From positions 1-64,000 of IMG/VR virus record IMGVR_UViG_3300020182_000026: a stretch of DNA of 64,000 nucleotides, one strand, 5' to 3'. Positions 35,418 through 45,042 of this stretch are shown in pieces. The translations under genes and the position numbers were made by a program. The notes under the pieces were generated by a model. The model was not told the origin of the DNA. It saw only the letters and a program-made list of their open reading frames with translations, and did no database searches. Each line of letters opens with the position of its first letter. Position 1 is the stretch's first letter. The stretch comes from a virus.

Positions 35418-38400
35418 TTAATATTCCTCATTACGCTTTTCTTCTAGTTGTTTCTGTACTTCTGCTAATTTTTCTTCATCTTCTTTACGTGCCGCAGATG
35501 TCCAATACCAACTATCTAGGTCACCTTGAATTTCAGCTTCTTGTTCTTCCAATTCAACAATTTGTCTATCACGTCTTTGTTCTTTGAACTGTACATTCTG
35601 TTCACCACGTTCTCCAGTGGTCGCTGCTTCGACCATACCATTGACACCGCGTTCTAACTCTTTGACTTCTCGGTATTCTTGTTCTGTCATTTTACTTAGT
35701 GGTGTAGCTTGTAGCTTTTGTTTAAGTTCACTCTGTATACGTTGTGCTTTTTCATATTCAATAGGAGTCAGTGTATCTTTTGGTATTTCTGAATTCACGC
35801 TTCTAAACCCAGTACTAGTGCTATCAGACGTAACACGCAATCTTGAACCTCTAGACGTATACGGATTGTTGTCTCCTGATATATCAATCATATCAGCCGA
35901 GACAGTACCATCTGATGGGTTCTCTACAATTCCATTCGTACCAACATAAAACGATGCCGCATCATCATCTACTTTTTGGGTGTACGCATCTACCTCAGCT
36001 TGTGTTATACCATCAATATCATCTGCATTAAATGTTTCATGTCCATTGGCTTTCATACTTTCCTGTATGATAGAAATACCTTCTGGTGTTACTTCTATGC
36101 CACTTTCATTTATGTCGTTAACTATTTGCGCATTATCGTATGGAGGTTCGCCTGCAATATTCTGAACAATCATTTTATCTATAGTATTATTAACAGATTG
36201 CAATTCAATACACGAAGACTCATTTCCCTGCGCACAATAATATTCAACTTGACTTTTTGTTTTATTAAATTGTTCTGCTTGTTCTGCTGTTGGTATACCG
36301 TCATTTTCAAGTAAATTATTAGTAAGAGAACGTAGTGAAGAATTTGCATTTGGTGCACCATCAGGGTCTAATAACAAACCTACATTACCGTCGGGATCTA
36401 TCACTGCGGTCGAACCTGCACCTATAGGTAACTCGTTAGGGTTGGGTAGTTCTGCTCTTGGAACAACGACTGGCGCAGTAACTGGCGATGGCGTTTGCTC
36501 TCTGCCTCTAGGATCAGCAGCATCCGGATCGTATACTATTTGTCCCATGACAGTTTCTTCATCTAAATCAACAGATGATGTACTAAAGAATGGGTTGACT
36601 GGTAGGAAACTATCTGGAACAGGTATTCTAATCATATCAAGCTGCTGAACAAACTGTCCATTACTAAACGAACTTGTTACATTTCTAACTGCATATAACA
36701 TTGTTACTAGATTTGCTATCTTTGTGTTGTCATTTTCATCTACGCCTGCCGCTTTGTTACTTACAATAGTAACATAGTTCGCTCCATTAATAGATGTTGG
36801 ATGACTACGATATGTATCGATAGCATTACTGTTACCAAATAATTCTTTTGCAGTCTTAGGTGTCAAGTATGTATCAATCCAATACGGGTCACCTTTGATA
36901 GTTAACTTTAGCTGTTCCATACTGATGTCCATATTTACAGCCTCGTAAAACTTTTCTTTTGCTAGGTCAACTTCTTTCTCATTAGACGAAGTATAAATTC
37001 TTATATTATTCTTTTCTGTCAGATAAGGCAAAACGCCACGTTTGAATATCACTGGGTTAACCAATAATGCTTCTACAATATCTTCTAACTGTTGAGTAGT
37101 TAAAGTTGATATTAAATCATCATCTAATTCTTCCATAATAATTTGATTACTATTACTTAACTGTCCGGCGATACCAGAGAAGTTTTCAGATATATCACTC
37201 ACTTGTGAATTCGTGTATGCTGAAAAATTAGCACCAAGTGCTTGCATCGTAACTTCGTCAACTTGTCTTTCAATATTACGCAGTGAAGTATCTACTCTGT
37301 TAACTCCAGTTTCCGCAGAGTTATAGCGTTCCAATAACTTATTATATTTTTCACGTTCTTCGCTTGTTGTATTCAGAACGTCAGGGTCATACTGTTGCGC
37401 CGCTTGTAATTGTGCTTGCAACGGTTTATCACGTAATGCGGCAGCAGTTTGTCTAGCAATTTCTGGAGGGACTCCTTGTGCAAGTAATGCATCTCTCTGA
37501 CCAATAACTATTGCGTTAGTTAATTCTTCGCTAGAATTTTCTACTTGTGAACGAATAGAATCTAAATTCTCATTTGCTGATGTTCGGTCGCCCTCTAGTA
37601 CAGACAATTGCGATTGTAGTTCTTCTAATTTTGCTCTTGCACGAGGATTTAAATCTTGTATAATTTGTTCGTTACCTTCAATGAAGCGTTGTGCAAATGC
37701 GTCATCTTTTGGTAAGTTATATGCTTTAATCAGTTGTCGATTTAAACTAATATTCAAATCTAAGATTTGGTCATTAAGTCCAGTATACTGGTAATAATAT
37801 ATCTTCTTACATTGTTGTCTATCAAAAATCTCTTTTACCATTTTAGCAGCGTTTGTTATCTTGTTTGCATTATCATAATTGTTCTGTACTACAATTTGAT
37901 TCTTAGTTGTAATGAAATATTTTACATTATGTCCAGCTTCCCCACTTAGTGGATTCAATCCGTTTGGTTTAGGAGAAGCATCTGGTAAAATTGAAACTGT
38001 TTTAGTAAACGTATCTTTTTCAGTAGTAAGTTCAGTTCTGATATCAATAGATTGAATGCATATGTCGTATAACACATCTATAACACTTAATCCGGGAGTT
38101 ATAACTCCAGTTTGTTGTGATATATTAACAGAACCAGTTCTAGTAGCAACTTGATTTCTTGCTGCGCCGCCGACATTAGGGTCGTCTCCATTCATTTTAG
38201 ACTCGCCAAATTCAGTCATAAAGTCATTATCAAATTCAAATTCGTATGTGTGAATATACTGATTCTCGGCGGCATTGTCTGTACTGAAATCATTCTTTTG
38301 TATATTTTCATTTAACTTTGAAAAGAATTCTTCTATCGTTTCTTTTAGTGTTTCTTTAATATCAAACTCAAAATTATGTTGAATAAGGTTAACACTACGA

Positions 38401-39539
38401 CTAACTGCATAGTCTGGCGTAATAGTACCGTCGATTGTAGTAATAGTTCCTCTAGCATCTGTACTAGATGGAACATCGCCTACATTTGAAATAACGAATG
38501 GGAAAACTTTAGTTAGATTTTGATTTTCACTTCTGATAGTGACACCATCATCACTGTAACCTTTAAAGTTTACCTTTAAGAAATACTTTGCCTCTGCGAT
38601 ACTTGCGTAACCTGAAAGTAGTGCGGCATTCATAAGATTATCATTTAAACTTGTGTTACCAACTTGAACAATAGAGAATGATAATTTTGTTGCAGTACCA
38701 GCTAGTCTAGACACACTACTCGAACCTGCACCCAAAGATTGTATTTCTAAATCTTGAATATTAAATTCTGTTGTTACACCTGTTTCTGCAATAGTAATAT
38801 ACTGAATATCACTACCTGGCCAACTGTTTGAAATAATAGAATCCAAATCTTGCGCTTCATTCATTAAAAACTCAACTGCATCCTGTTGCTTAACAACAAA
38901 CAATTCTAAGTGATAGGTATAGTTTTGATATTCATCAAGTGCGTTTTCCCACCACTCTCCTGCATTTTCCATTTGAGTTACAATATCACTTAGACTTCCT
39001 GCTACGTTAAAATTTGTCCCTGGTTCTGCATTTGGCAAAGGAGCATCACTTCCACCAGTACCAGACGTTGATCCTGGGCCACTGTATTGTGGTGGGGGAG
39101 CAGTAGGGGTCGCTGGAGCTTCACCGCCAGTGAATATCGCATATTCTGCGTTTCGTCTGTCTACTAGACCTGGAACAGTCTGTCCACTAGCTTTGTTATA
39201 TAATAACATAGCTTGAGCGACTTCTTCTTTTGATCTAGTGCCATTTGCTGTTACTTGGGCAAGACTACCGATGTTATATGCAAAACTAGTCATTGCTTGA
39301 CGTTCAGCTGGTGTCCAATTATAAGTACTGTCGTACTTGTCAACACTCGCTTCATATTTACCAAGTTGTTGCTGTAACTTAGTTCTTGCTTCACTACGTG
39401 ATACTGTGATATTAGGTGGGTTATTTCTATCTCTACTGCCAGCATATGACCCATAACCAATAGACCATTGTCCGTGGTCCCAGTATGGGGTAGCACTGTA
39501 TCCTTCATATTGTGCAATTAAATCAACAGTGTTTGTCAT
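35418..39539 (-). CDS. Baseplate hub protein with N-terminal GH24 lysozyme domain
   Basis: A 1,373-residue fusion. Residues 1-150 are a GH24 lysozyme: YEGYSATPYWDHGQWSIGYGSY supplies Glu12 and Asp21, with Ser26 near the catalytic Thr position, and WTPAERQAMTSFAYNIG matches the conserved helix. A Pro/Gly/Ser linker (about 150-185) follows. Residues about 190-640 are strand-rich and look like a gp27/VgrG-type hub. Later parts include heptad helices (about 650-700, 1,290-1,373) rich in Glu, Lys and Arg. So the hub carries the lysozyme that T4 places in gp5. It lies between gp53 and the gp5-like gene. Confidence 0.75.
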   Translation of the reverse strand: MTNTVDLIAQYEGYSATPYWDHGQWSIGYGSYAGSRDRNNPPNITVSRSEARTKLQQQLGKYEASVDKYDSTYNWTPAERQAMTSFAYNIGSLAQVTANGTRSKEEVAQAMLLYNKASGQTVPGLVDRRNAEYAIFTGGEAPATPTAPPPQYSGPGSTSGTGGSDAPLPNAEPGTNFNVAGSLSDIVTQMENAGEWWENALDEYQNYTYHLELFVVKQQDAVEFLMNEAQDLDSIISNSWPGSDIQYITIAETGVTTEFNIQDLEIQSLGAGSSSVSRLAGTATKLSFSIVQVGNTSLNDNLMNAALLSGYASIAEAKYFLKVNFKGYSDDGVTIRSENQNLTKVFPFVISNVGDVPSSTDARGTITTIDGTITPDYAVSRSVNLIQHNFEFDIKETLKETIEEFFSKLNENIQKNDFSTDNAAENQYIHTYEFEFDNDFMTEFGESKMNGDDPNVGGAARNQVATRTGSVNISQQTGVITPGLSVIDVLYDICIQSIDIRTELTTEKDTFTKTVSILPDASPKPNGLNPLSGEAGHNVKYFITTKNQIVVQNNYDNANKITNAAKMVKEIFDRQQCKKIYYYQYTGLNDQILDLNISLNRQLIKAYNLPKDDAFAQRFIEGNEQIIQDLNPRARAKLEELQSQLSVLEGDRTSANENLDSIRSQVENSSEELTNAIVIGQRDALLAQGVPPEIARQTAAALRDKPLQAQLQAAQQYDPDVLNTTSEEREKYNKLLERYNSAETGVNRVDTSLRNIERQVDEVTMQALGANFSAYTNSQVSDISENFSGIAGQLSNSNQIIMEELDDDLISTLTTQQLEDIVEALLVNPVIFKRGVLPYLTEKNNIRIYTSSNEKEVDLAKEKFYEAVNMDISMEQLKLTIKGDPYWIDTYLTPKTAKELFGNSNAIDTYRSHPTSINGANYVTIVSNKAAGVDENDNTKIANLVTMLYAVRNVTSSFSNGQFVQQLDMIRIPVPDSFLPVNPFFSTSSVDLDEETVMGQIVYDPDAADPRGREQTPSPVTAPVVVPRAELPNPNELPIGAGSTAVIDPDGNVGLLLDPDGAPNANSSLRSLTNNLLENDGIPTAEQAEQFNKTKSQVEYYCAQGNESSCIELQSVNNTIDKMIVQNIAGEPPYDNAQIVNDINESGIEVTPEGISIIQESMKANGHETFNADDIDGITQAEVDAYTQKVDDDAASFYVGTNGIVENPSDGTVSADMIDISGDNNPYTSRGSRLRVTSDSTSTGFRSVNSEIPKDTLTPIEYEKAQRIQSELKQKLQATPLSKMTEQEYREVKELERGVNGMVEAATTGERGEQNVQFKEQRRDRQIVELEEQEAEIQGDLDSWYWTSAARKEDEEKLAEVQKQLEEKRNEEY

Positions 39540-39540
39540 T

Positions 39541-39831
39541 TTATCTCATCTTATCTATGTTTGTTCTACTTGGAACATATATCTTTTTTCCAGCAGTAAA
39601 GTCATCAATAGGATCAATGATATCATCTGGGTTACGTTGTGCAAATATCCACCAATACTTAGCAGTGCCATACTTTTCAAAACTGAATAAGTCAGGACGT
39701 TTATCAAACTGTTGTGGAATAGAAACGTATTCGTCAAGAGGATCTCTAAACAAGTTACGCTTTGTCTGAATATCAAGTACTTTACCATATAGTATACTTG
39801 TCTTGCTCCAAGGCGAATGTGACTTATACAT
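39541..39831 (-). CDS. 53: Baseplate wedge protein gp53
   Basis: A 96-residue protein of the gp53 type: KYGTAKYWWIFAQRNPDDIIDPIDDF and an ending in GKKIYVPS are the conserved core, which is LysM-like. T4 gp53 is about twice as long, so this is the minimal form common in marine relatives. gp53 clamps wedges together in the baseplate. It overlaps the upstream gene by eight bases and precedes the hub gene by one base. Confidence 0.85.
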   Translation of the reverse strand: MYKSHSPWSKTSILYGKVLDIQTKRNLFRDPLDEYVSIPQQFDKRPDLFSFEKYGTAKYWWIFAQRNPDDIIDPIDDFTAGKKIYVPSRTNIDKMR

Positions 39832-40390
39832 AACCGCTGCTCCTTAATCCACCACTCAAATAACTTCCAATTGTAAAGTTTTCTCTTACGTTCTTCGGAG
39901 AGTATGTAGTTGTCATACTCAAAACAAAAGTACTTGTTACTGGTAGTCTAAAATCGTCTACTTCAATGTAATCAACATCTGCATCTAGGTTGTATGTAAA
40001 ATCTCTGATAAGTACTGGTACATTCTTGTAAACACCGTGCGCTGTAAATCGCAGAACAGGCGGCGGGAGTCCTTTATCAGGATCGTTTTTACCAAAGTTC
40101 ATTTTCATTGCACCACGAAAGTATTGCATCCCAGCTAGTATATGTCGTGCCTGTTCTTCATTCTCAATTACAATCGGTGCCGCAAGTGTAAGTTCTGTAT
40201 TAGCAGACATTTCAAACGCACGTTGCTGAAAGTTCGAATGTGCAGGATCGTAAGAACTATAGTTAGCACTTGAAATACTTGTTACAGTCGGAGTGTATGG
40301 GAAGTTAAAGGTAGTCATACCTGAGCTACCAAGTCTCCCACTCGGATCTGTGATAAAAACATTCTGTGTAGATGCATATGGATTAGACAT
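39824..40390 (-). CDS. Baseplate tail-tube-cap-like protein (gp48/gp54 type)
   Basis: A 188-residue protein from the second of two adjacent ATGs, which has the better spacing from GGAG. The segment LPPPVLRFTAHGVYKNVPVLIRDFTYNLDADVDYIEV is typical of the gp48/gp54 proteins that cap the baseplate and initiate the tail tube. T4 has two such proteins; only one is seen here, and which it represents is not decidable. It heads the minus-strand hub operon under the late promoter at 40417. Confidence 0.7.
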   Translation of the reverse strand: MSNPYASTQNVFITDPSGRLGSSGMTTFNFPYTPTVTSISSANYSSYDPAHSNFQQRAFEMSANTELTLAAPIVIENEEQARHILAGMQYFRGAMKMNFGKNDPDKGLPPPVLRFTAHGVYKNVPVLIRDFTYNLDADVDYIEVDDFRLPVTSTFVLSMTTTYSPKNVRENFTIGSYLSGGLRSSGYV

Positions 40391-40416
40391 CATAATCTCC
40401 TAGATATTGTTATCAG

Positions 40417-40424
40417 TATTTATC
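40417..40424 (-). promoter_or_regulatory. Late promoter GATAAATA for the hub operon
   Basis: The minus strand reads GATAAATACTGATAAC, 27 bases before the tube-cap ATG. It drives gp48/54, gp53, the hub and gp5-like genes. Confidence 0.65.
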
Positions 40425-40449
40425 GTTGAATAATATACGCACTTAACAC

Positions 40450-40478
40450 TTGACAATGCATCACTTAGGATGTATAAT
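40450..40478 (+). promoter_or_regulatory. Sigma70-type promoter of the gp55-gp47-gp46 operon
   Basis: TTGACA (40450-40455), 17-base spacer, TATAAT (40473-40478): a perfect consensus, with TTAACACTTGACA as the extended -35 string. It allows gp55 to be made before late transcription starts. Confidence 0.88.
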
Positions 40479-40505
40479 ATTAATAATATTTAGGAGAATA
40501 CCATA

Positions 40506-41402
40506 ATGGCTCGTAGAGTACAAAAATATTTAAACAATAAAGATATGCTGAAACAGATCCATATCTCTAAATCAAATTTCTCGTGGTTTGAAGACCGTGA
40601 TAAACATCATCAGTTTGATGTTATCATTGATAACGTTGCAGGTGAATTGGATGTTGCCGCTGAAATCCGTGAACTGGAAGCAGTAGCACGTGAAAATCGT
40701 GCAAATCGCATTCAAAAAGAAGCATGGGATTTAAATACAGACACGAAGATGAAGCAAGCTAACTTCGCTGTAGACCATGATTCATTTGCACAAGACGAAC
40801 TTGTATTTCGTGTTATGACGTTTGAACATATTCCAGATGAACCTGGACGTAAAGCAAACCCAAAGACAGTAGCAGATCATAAAGTAAAACTTCCGTTCCC
40901 ACCATTCAAACATTATGTAATTGATGGCAATGATATTCGTGAAGTTGGCATCTCACACTTTAATAAAAAAACTAAAGAGTTTGATATCATTACTGGTCGT
41001 GTAACAGCAACACTTGCTAACATGTACATCAAACTAGTAGAACGTTATTCACAACGTGCCAACTGGCGTGGTTACACATACATTGATGAAATGCGTGGAC
41101 AAGCATTGCTACAGTTGACACAGATTGGTCTACAGTTTAATGAAGCTAAGTCAGATAATCCGTTTGCATATTATACTGCGGCAGTTAATAACTCATTTAC
41201 TAGAGTACTAAACATTGAAAAGAAAAATCAAGGTATCCGTGATGACTTGTTAGAAAATAGCGGACAAGCTCCATCGTGGACACGTCAACTTGAACATGAA
41301 ATGAAATCGAGTGAGCGTTGGCAGAGAGTCATTAAGACTAAAATTACAGACGCTTCTATCCCAACTGAAACAATCAAAGAGATTTATGCAGACGATGACT
41401 AA
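40506..41402 (+). CDS. 55: Late-transcription sigma factor gp55
   Basis: A 298-residue protein. The C-terminal half has the gp55 core: ANWRGYTYIDEMRGQALLQL and NPFAYYTAAVNNSFTRVLN, the region-2-like part that contacts RNA polymerase and melts TATAAATA boxes. T4 gp55 is about 185 residues; the extra ~100 N-terminal residues are charged and include an insertion rich in Pro (PDEPGRKANPK). The ATG follows TTTAGGAGAATA. Fifteen late-promoter-like octamers in this window are its expected targets. The stop overlaps the gp47 start by eight bases. Confidence 0.93.
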   Translation: MARRVQKYLNNKDMLKQIHISKSNFSWFEDRDKHHQFDVIIDNVAGELDVAAEIRELEAVARENRANRIQKEAWDLNTDTKMKQANFAVDHDSFAQDELVFRVMTFEHIPDEPGRKANPKTVADHKVKLPFPPFKHYVIDGNDIREVGISHFNKKTKEFDIITGRVTATLANMYIKLVERYSQRANWRGYTYIDEMRGQALLQLTQIGLQFNEAKSDNPFAYYTAAVNNSFTRVLNIEKKNQGIRDDLLENSGQAPSWTRQLEHEMKSSERWQRVIKTKITDASIPTETIKEIYADDD

Positions 41403-42405
41403 TCTATTCAACAAACTTGCGTTCTTTACAGACATACATTACGGTATGAGAAACAATGCACGACTTCACAATGAAGACTGTAGTGCATTTGTGGACTGGT
41501 TCATCGAACAAGCTAAAGCTAAAGGATGCGAAACATGTATCTTTGGCGGTGATTGGCACCATAATCGTGCAAGTTTGAATATTTCTACTATGAAATATAG
41601 TCTTGAAGGTCTACGTAAACTAAGCAAAGCATTTGACAAAGTGTACATGATTAAGGGAAATCACGATTTGTTTTATCGTGAAAGCCGAGAAATCAGTAGT
41701 ATAGAATTTGCTAAAGAATTTGACAACATCATACTTGTAGAAGATACAATGATTGAAGGTGATGTTGCACTTGTCAGTTGGCTAGTAGGCGATGAATGGA
41801 AGAAGGTTCCAAAGATTAAATCAAAATACATGTTTGGTCATTATGAACTTCCAACATTTAAGCTGAATGCTATGGTGGAAATGCCAGACCACGGTGGACT
41901 TAAAATGAATATGTTTAAGAACCAAGACTATGTGTTCACTGGACACTTTCATACTAGACAAGTTAAAGGAAACGTTATCTACACAGGTAACGCATTCCCA
42001 CACAACTTTTCAGATGCGTGGGACGATGAACGAGGCTGGATGTATCTAGAGTGGGACAAAGAACCTGAATTCTTTGCTTGGCCAGATGCTCCTAAATATA
42101 AAACTATCCGTCTATCTCAGTTGCTAGATGATCCAGCCAAGTTCTTACTTCCAAAAACAACAGCGAAGATTTCACTAGATATTGATATCTCATATGAAGA
42201 AGCAAACTTCATAAAAGATACATTCATTGAAACATATGATTTACGAGATTTAACTCTCGTTCCTGTTAAGAATGATGAACATACCGAAGACGTTGGTGCT
42301 GAAATTCACTTTGAAACAATAGATCAAATTGTTGTTGCACAGTTATCAGCACTAGACGGAACGTATGATAGAAACGTATTGATTGAAATATACAACAACC
42401 TTTAA
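41395..42405 (+). CDS. 47: Recombination endonuclease subunit gp47 (SbcD/Mre11-like)
   Basis: A 336-residue metallophosphoesterase (T4 gp47: 339). Metal-ligand motifs appear in order: FFTDIHYG, GGDWHHN, KGNHD and GHFHTR. With gp46 it resects DNA ends for recombination-dependent replication. A longer frame starts at 41311 inside gp55, but the ATG at 41395 gives the family N-terminus (MTNLFNKLAFFTDIH). It overlaps gp55 by eight bases. Confidence 0.95.
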   Translation: MTNLFNKLAFFTDIHYGMRNNARLHNEDCSAFVDWFIEQAKAKGCETCIFGGDWHHNRASLNISTMKYSLEGLRKLSKAFDKVYMIKGNHDLFYRESREISSIEFAKEFDNIILVEDTMIEGDVALVSWLVGDEWKKVPKIKSKYMFGHYELPTFKLNAMVEMPDHGGLKMNMFKNQDYVFTGHFHTRQVKGNVIYTGNAFPHNFSDAWDDERGWMYLEWDKEPEFFAWPDAPKYKTIRLSQLLDDPAKFLLPKTTAKISLDIDISYEEANFIKDTFIETYDLRDLTLVPVKNDEHTEDVGAEIHFETIDQIVVAQLSALDGTYDRNVLIEIYNNL

Positions 42406-42416
42406 AAGAGATTATT

Positions 42417-43010
42417 ATGAAGAAAATTTTGATTACCGGTAACAGAGATTACGGTCTTTGTCAAGCCATATGCAACATGTTTGATGACAATGGTTATGTG
42501 TACGAATGTGCAAGTCGCGCAACAGGGTGGAGTTTAGATAAGAATGAAGATCAGGTACGACTTGCAAATCACTACGTAATGAATAATTTTAATGTATTCA
42601 TTAATAACTCTGCTATGTGGAAATTTCACCAAATCATGATTGCTGAACAAATGTACAATGCTGCAAATTTAGCACAAGTTAAATCACAGTTCATTCATAT
42701 GGGATCAACTGCTGATACAGGTGTACGTGGTAGGACTTGGAGATACCCAACCGAAAAGAAAGCGTTACGTGATTACAACCGCGATTTGACTTATATGACA
42801 ATGGGCGGATCTAATATAAAAACTACACTGTTATCGCCGGGTAGTTTAACAACGCCGAGTGTGATGAAAAAGCACCCGGACCGGGCTTTAATCGATGTTG
42901 AATACATCGCAGAGATAATTTTATGGTTGCTTAATCAACCAGAATATGTTAATATTAATGAAATTAGTTTAGATCCAGTACAGTCTGGAGCTTATGCAAG
43001 AGAGAGGTAA
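42417..43010 (+). CDS. Short-chain dehydrogenase-like protein
   Basis: A 197-residue Rossmann-type protein. It begins with a KKILITGNRDYGLC nucleotide-binding loop (a variant of TGxxxGxG), has an INNSA block like NNAG, a MGS catalytic-Ser position, and Tyr-Pro-Thr-Glu-Lys as YxxxK. LSPGSLTTP resembles the PG motif. These support NAD(P)-linked oxidoreduction or epimerisation, though it is shorter than most SDRs. It lies between gp47 and gp46, an unexpected place; it could serve sugar-nucleotide chemistry or be a cofactor-binding regulator. Confidence 0.75.
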   Translation: MKKILITGNRDYGLCQAICNMFDDNGYVYECASRATGWSLDKNEDQVRLANHYVMNNFNVFINNSAMWKFHQIMIAEQMYNAANLAQVKSQFIHMGSTADTGVRGRTWRYPTEKKALRDYNRDLTYMTMGGSNIKTTLLSPGSLTTPSVMKKHPDRALIDVEYIAEIILWLLNQPEYVNINEISLDPVQSGAYARER

Positions 43011-43015
43011 GTTGG

Positions 43016-44812
43016 TTGCTAAAACTAAAGAATATAACAATCCGAAACTTCATGAGTGTCGGCAACGTCACTCAAGCCATCGATTTAGAAAGAGATTCAC
43101 TATCACTAGTATTAGGTAATAACCTAGACTTGGGTGGTGATGGTTCCCGTAATGGCACTGGTAAGACTACTCTTATCAATGCTCTATCGTATGCTCTATA
43201 CGGTAATGCACTTACAAATATCAAAAAGAATAACCTAATCAATAAGACTAACGGTAAAGGAATGTTAGTCACTTCTGATTTCGAATATAATGGTAATGAG
43301 TATCGCATTGAACGTGGTCGCTCTCCTAACGTTTTTAGATTGATGCGTGATGGCATTGATATTAATGAAACACAAGATGAAGCGCAAGGTGAAATGCGAC
43401 AAACGCAAATTGAAGTTGATTCAATTATTGGCATTTCACATAATATGTTTAAGCACATTGTTGCACTAAACACATATACTGACCCATTCTTGTCAATGAG
43501 GCCTAATGATCAACGTGAGATTATCGAAGAACTCCTTGGTATCACTGAACTTTCTAGAAAAGCAGATAACTTAAAAGATGAAGTTAAAGCTACTAAGGAA
43601 CAAATCAAAGACGAAGAATATCGTTTGAAAGCTATCGAAGATGCTAACTCACGTATTCTAAAATCTATCAAAGATATTGAACGTAGACAACGTATCTGGA
43701 CTGAAAAGCATGATAGTGAGGTTAAAACCTTATCTTCTGCACTTGATTCGCTTTCTCATATAAATATTGATGAAGAGATTAAGAACCAAGCTCTACTATT
43801 AGAGTATAATGAAAAGAAAACTCGTTTAGATGAAGCGGTACGTTGGATTAACAGTATTGAAGCAGACGATACAAAACAAGAAAAAGTTATCTCTAAACTT
43901 GAAAACGAAATCAAGTTACTAAAAGAACACACTTGCTATGCTTGCGGTCAAGAAATGCACGATGATAAACAAGAAAGTATCCTCTCTGCAAAAGAAGAAC
44001 AAAAGCAAGAAGCATCAATGCAGATTACTGCTAATAGTACACAACTAGAAGAACACATGAAAATAGTTTCTTCTATTGGTGAACTTGGTGATAAGCCTGT
44101 AGTGTTCTACGATTCAGTTAACGATGCATATGAGCATCAAAACTCAGTTCGTCTATTAGAAGAACAAATTGAACAAAAGAAAAAAGCAGAAGACCCTTAT
44201 GAGGATCAGATTAAAGAAATGCGTGAAAGTTCACTTGAAGAACTTGATTACTCACACATGAATACCCTTATATCTTTCCGTGAACATCAGGACTTCTTAA
44301 TGAAACTACTAACCAACAAAGATAGTTTCATTCGTAAAAAGATTATTGACCAGAACTTGTCATTCTTGAACAAGAGACTAGAACGTTATCTAGATAAACT
44401 TGGTCTACCACATGAAGTCAAGTTCCAAAGTGACTTGACTGTAGAAATCACAGAACTAGGCAGAGACCTAGACTTTGATAACTTATCACGAGGCGAACGT
44501 AACAGATTGATCTTAGGGCTGTCTTGGGCGTTCCGTGATATATTCGAATCACTCTATTCAACAATCAACTGTATGTTTGTTGACGAATTGATTGATTCAG
44601 GTATGGACACTAATGGTGTCGAAGCATCACTTGCAATTCTAAAGAAAATGGTACGAGACAGTGGACGTTCAGTCTTCTTAGTTTCACACCGTGATGAACT
44701 TCAAGGACGTGTTAGTGATGTATTGAATGTAGTAAAAGAAAATGGGTTCACTACATTCGCACAAGAAACAGAGACACTAGAACCCGGTGTTGAATTAGAT
44801 TTAGTCATTTAG
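43016..44812 (+). CDS. 46: Recombination endonuclease subunit gp46 (SbcC/Rad50-like)
   Basis: A 598-residue SMC-like ATPase (T4 gp46: 560). Walker A is RNGTGKTTL (about 45-53), a zinc-hook CYACG lies in mid-coiled-coil, the signature LSRGERNRL and Walker B NCMFVDEL follow near the C-terminus. It pairs with gp47. The start is TTG, preceded by GAGAGAGG; no ATG gives the family N-terminus (KLKNITIRNFMS). Confidence 0.95.
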   Translation: MLKLKNITIRNFMSVGNVTQAIDLERDSLSLVLGNNLDLGGDGSRNGTGKTTLINALSYALYGNALTNIKKNNLINKTNGKGMLVTSDFEYNGNEYRIERGRSPNVFRLMRDGIDINETQDEAQGEMRQTQIEVDSIIGISHNMFKHIVALNTYTDPFLSMRPNDQREIIEELLGITELSRKADNLKDEVKATKEQIKDEEYRLKAIEDANSRILKSIKDIERRQRIWTEKHDSEVKTLSSALDSLSHINIDEEIKNQALLLEYNEKKTRLDEAVRWINSIEADDTKQEKVISKLENEIKLLKEHTCYACGQEMHDDKQESILSAKEEQKQEASMQITANSTQLEEHMKIVSSIGELGDKPVVFYDSVNDAYEHQNSVRLLEEQIEQKKKAEDPYEDQIKEMRESSLEELDYSHMNTLISFREHQDFLMKLLTNKDSFIRKKIIDQNLSFLNKRLERYLDKLGLPHEVKFQSDLTVEITELGRDLDFDNLSRGERNRLILGLSWAFRDIFESLYSTINCMFVDELIDSGMDTNGVEASLAILKKMVRDSGRSVFLVSHRDELQGRVSDVLNVVKENGFTTFAQETETLEPGVELDLVI

Positions 44813-44822
44813 GAGAAATAAT

Positions 44823-44999
44823 ATGACAGTAAGCGAACAAATTGAAGAACAAATGGCTGTATACTTGAAAGAGTCAGAAGCATTTGAAACTAAGGGCGTA
44901 AAGGCTGCCGCAGCCCGTGCTAGAAAAGCATTGGGTGAACTTGGTAAACTTACAAAGGCGCGCCGAGCAGAAATTCAAGAAAAAAAGAACAATATGTAA
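44823..44999 (+). CDS. Small basic histone-like protein
   Basis: A 58-residue protein preceded by TTAGGAGAAATAAT. After an acidic N-terminal helix it has KGVKAAAARARKALGELGKL, an Ala/Lys/Arg-rich helix like those of small nucleoid (H1/Hc1-like) proteins found in many marine phages. DNA binding is inferred. It is the last gene of the gp55-gp46 operon and ends just before the small-RNA promoter. Confidence 0.75.
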   Translation: MTVSEQIEEQMAVYLKESEAFETKGVKAAAARARKALGELGKLTKARRAEIQEKKNNM

Positions 45000-45007
45000 T
45001 TTAACAC

Positions 45008-45036
45008 TTGACATGTGGTGTTGAAACTGCTATATT
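45008..45036 (+). promoter_or_regulatory. Sigma70-type promoter of the small RNA
   Basis: TTGACA (45008-45013), 17-base spacer, TATATT (45031-45036), within TTAACACTTGACA. Transcription is expected to start near 45043. Confidence 0.82.
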
Positions 45037-45042
45037 AGTATT

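Noticed and set aside
41311-41394. Upstream start for gp47 inside gp55
   Set aside because: Adds 28 residues unlike the family; ATG at 41395 gives the standard length and N-terminus.
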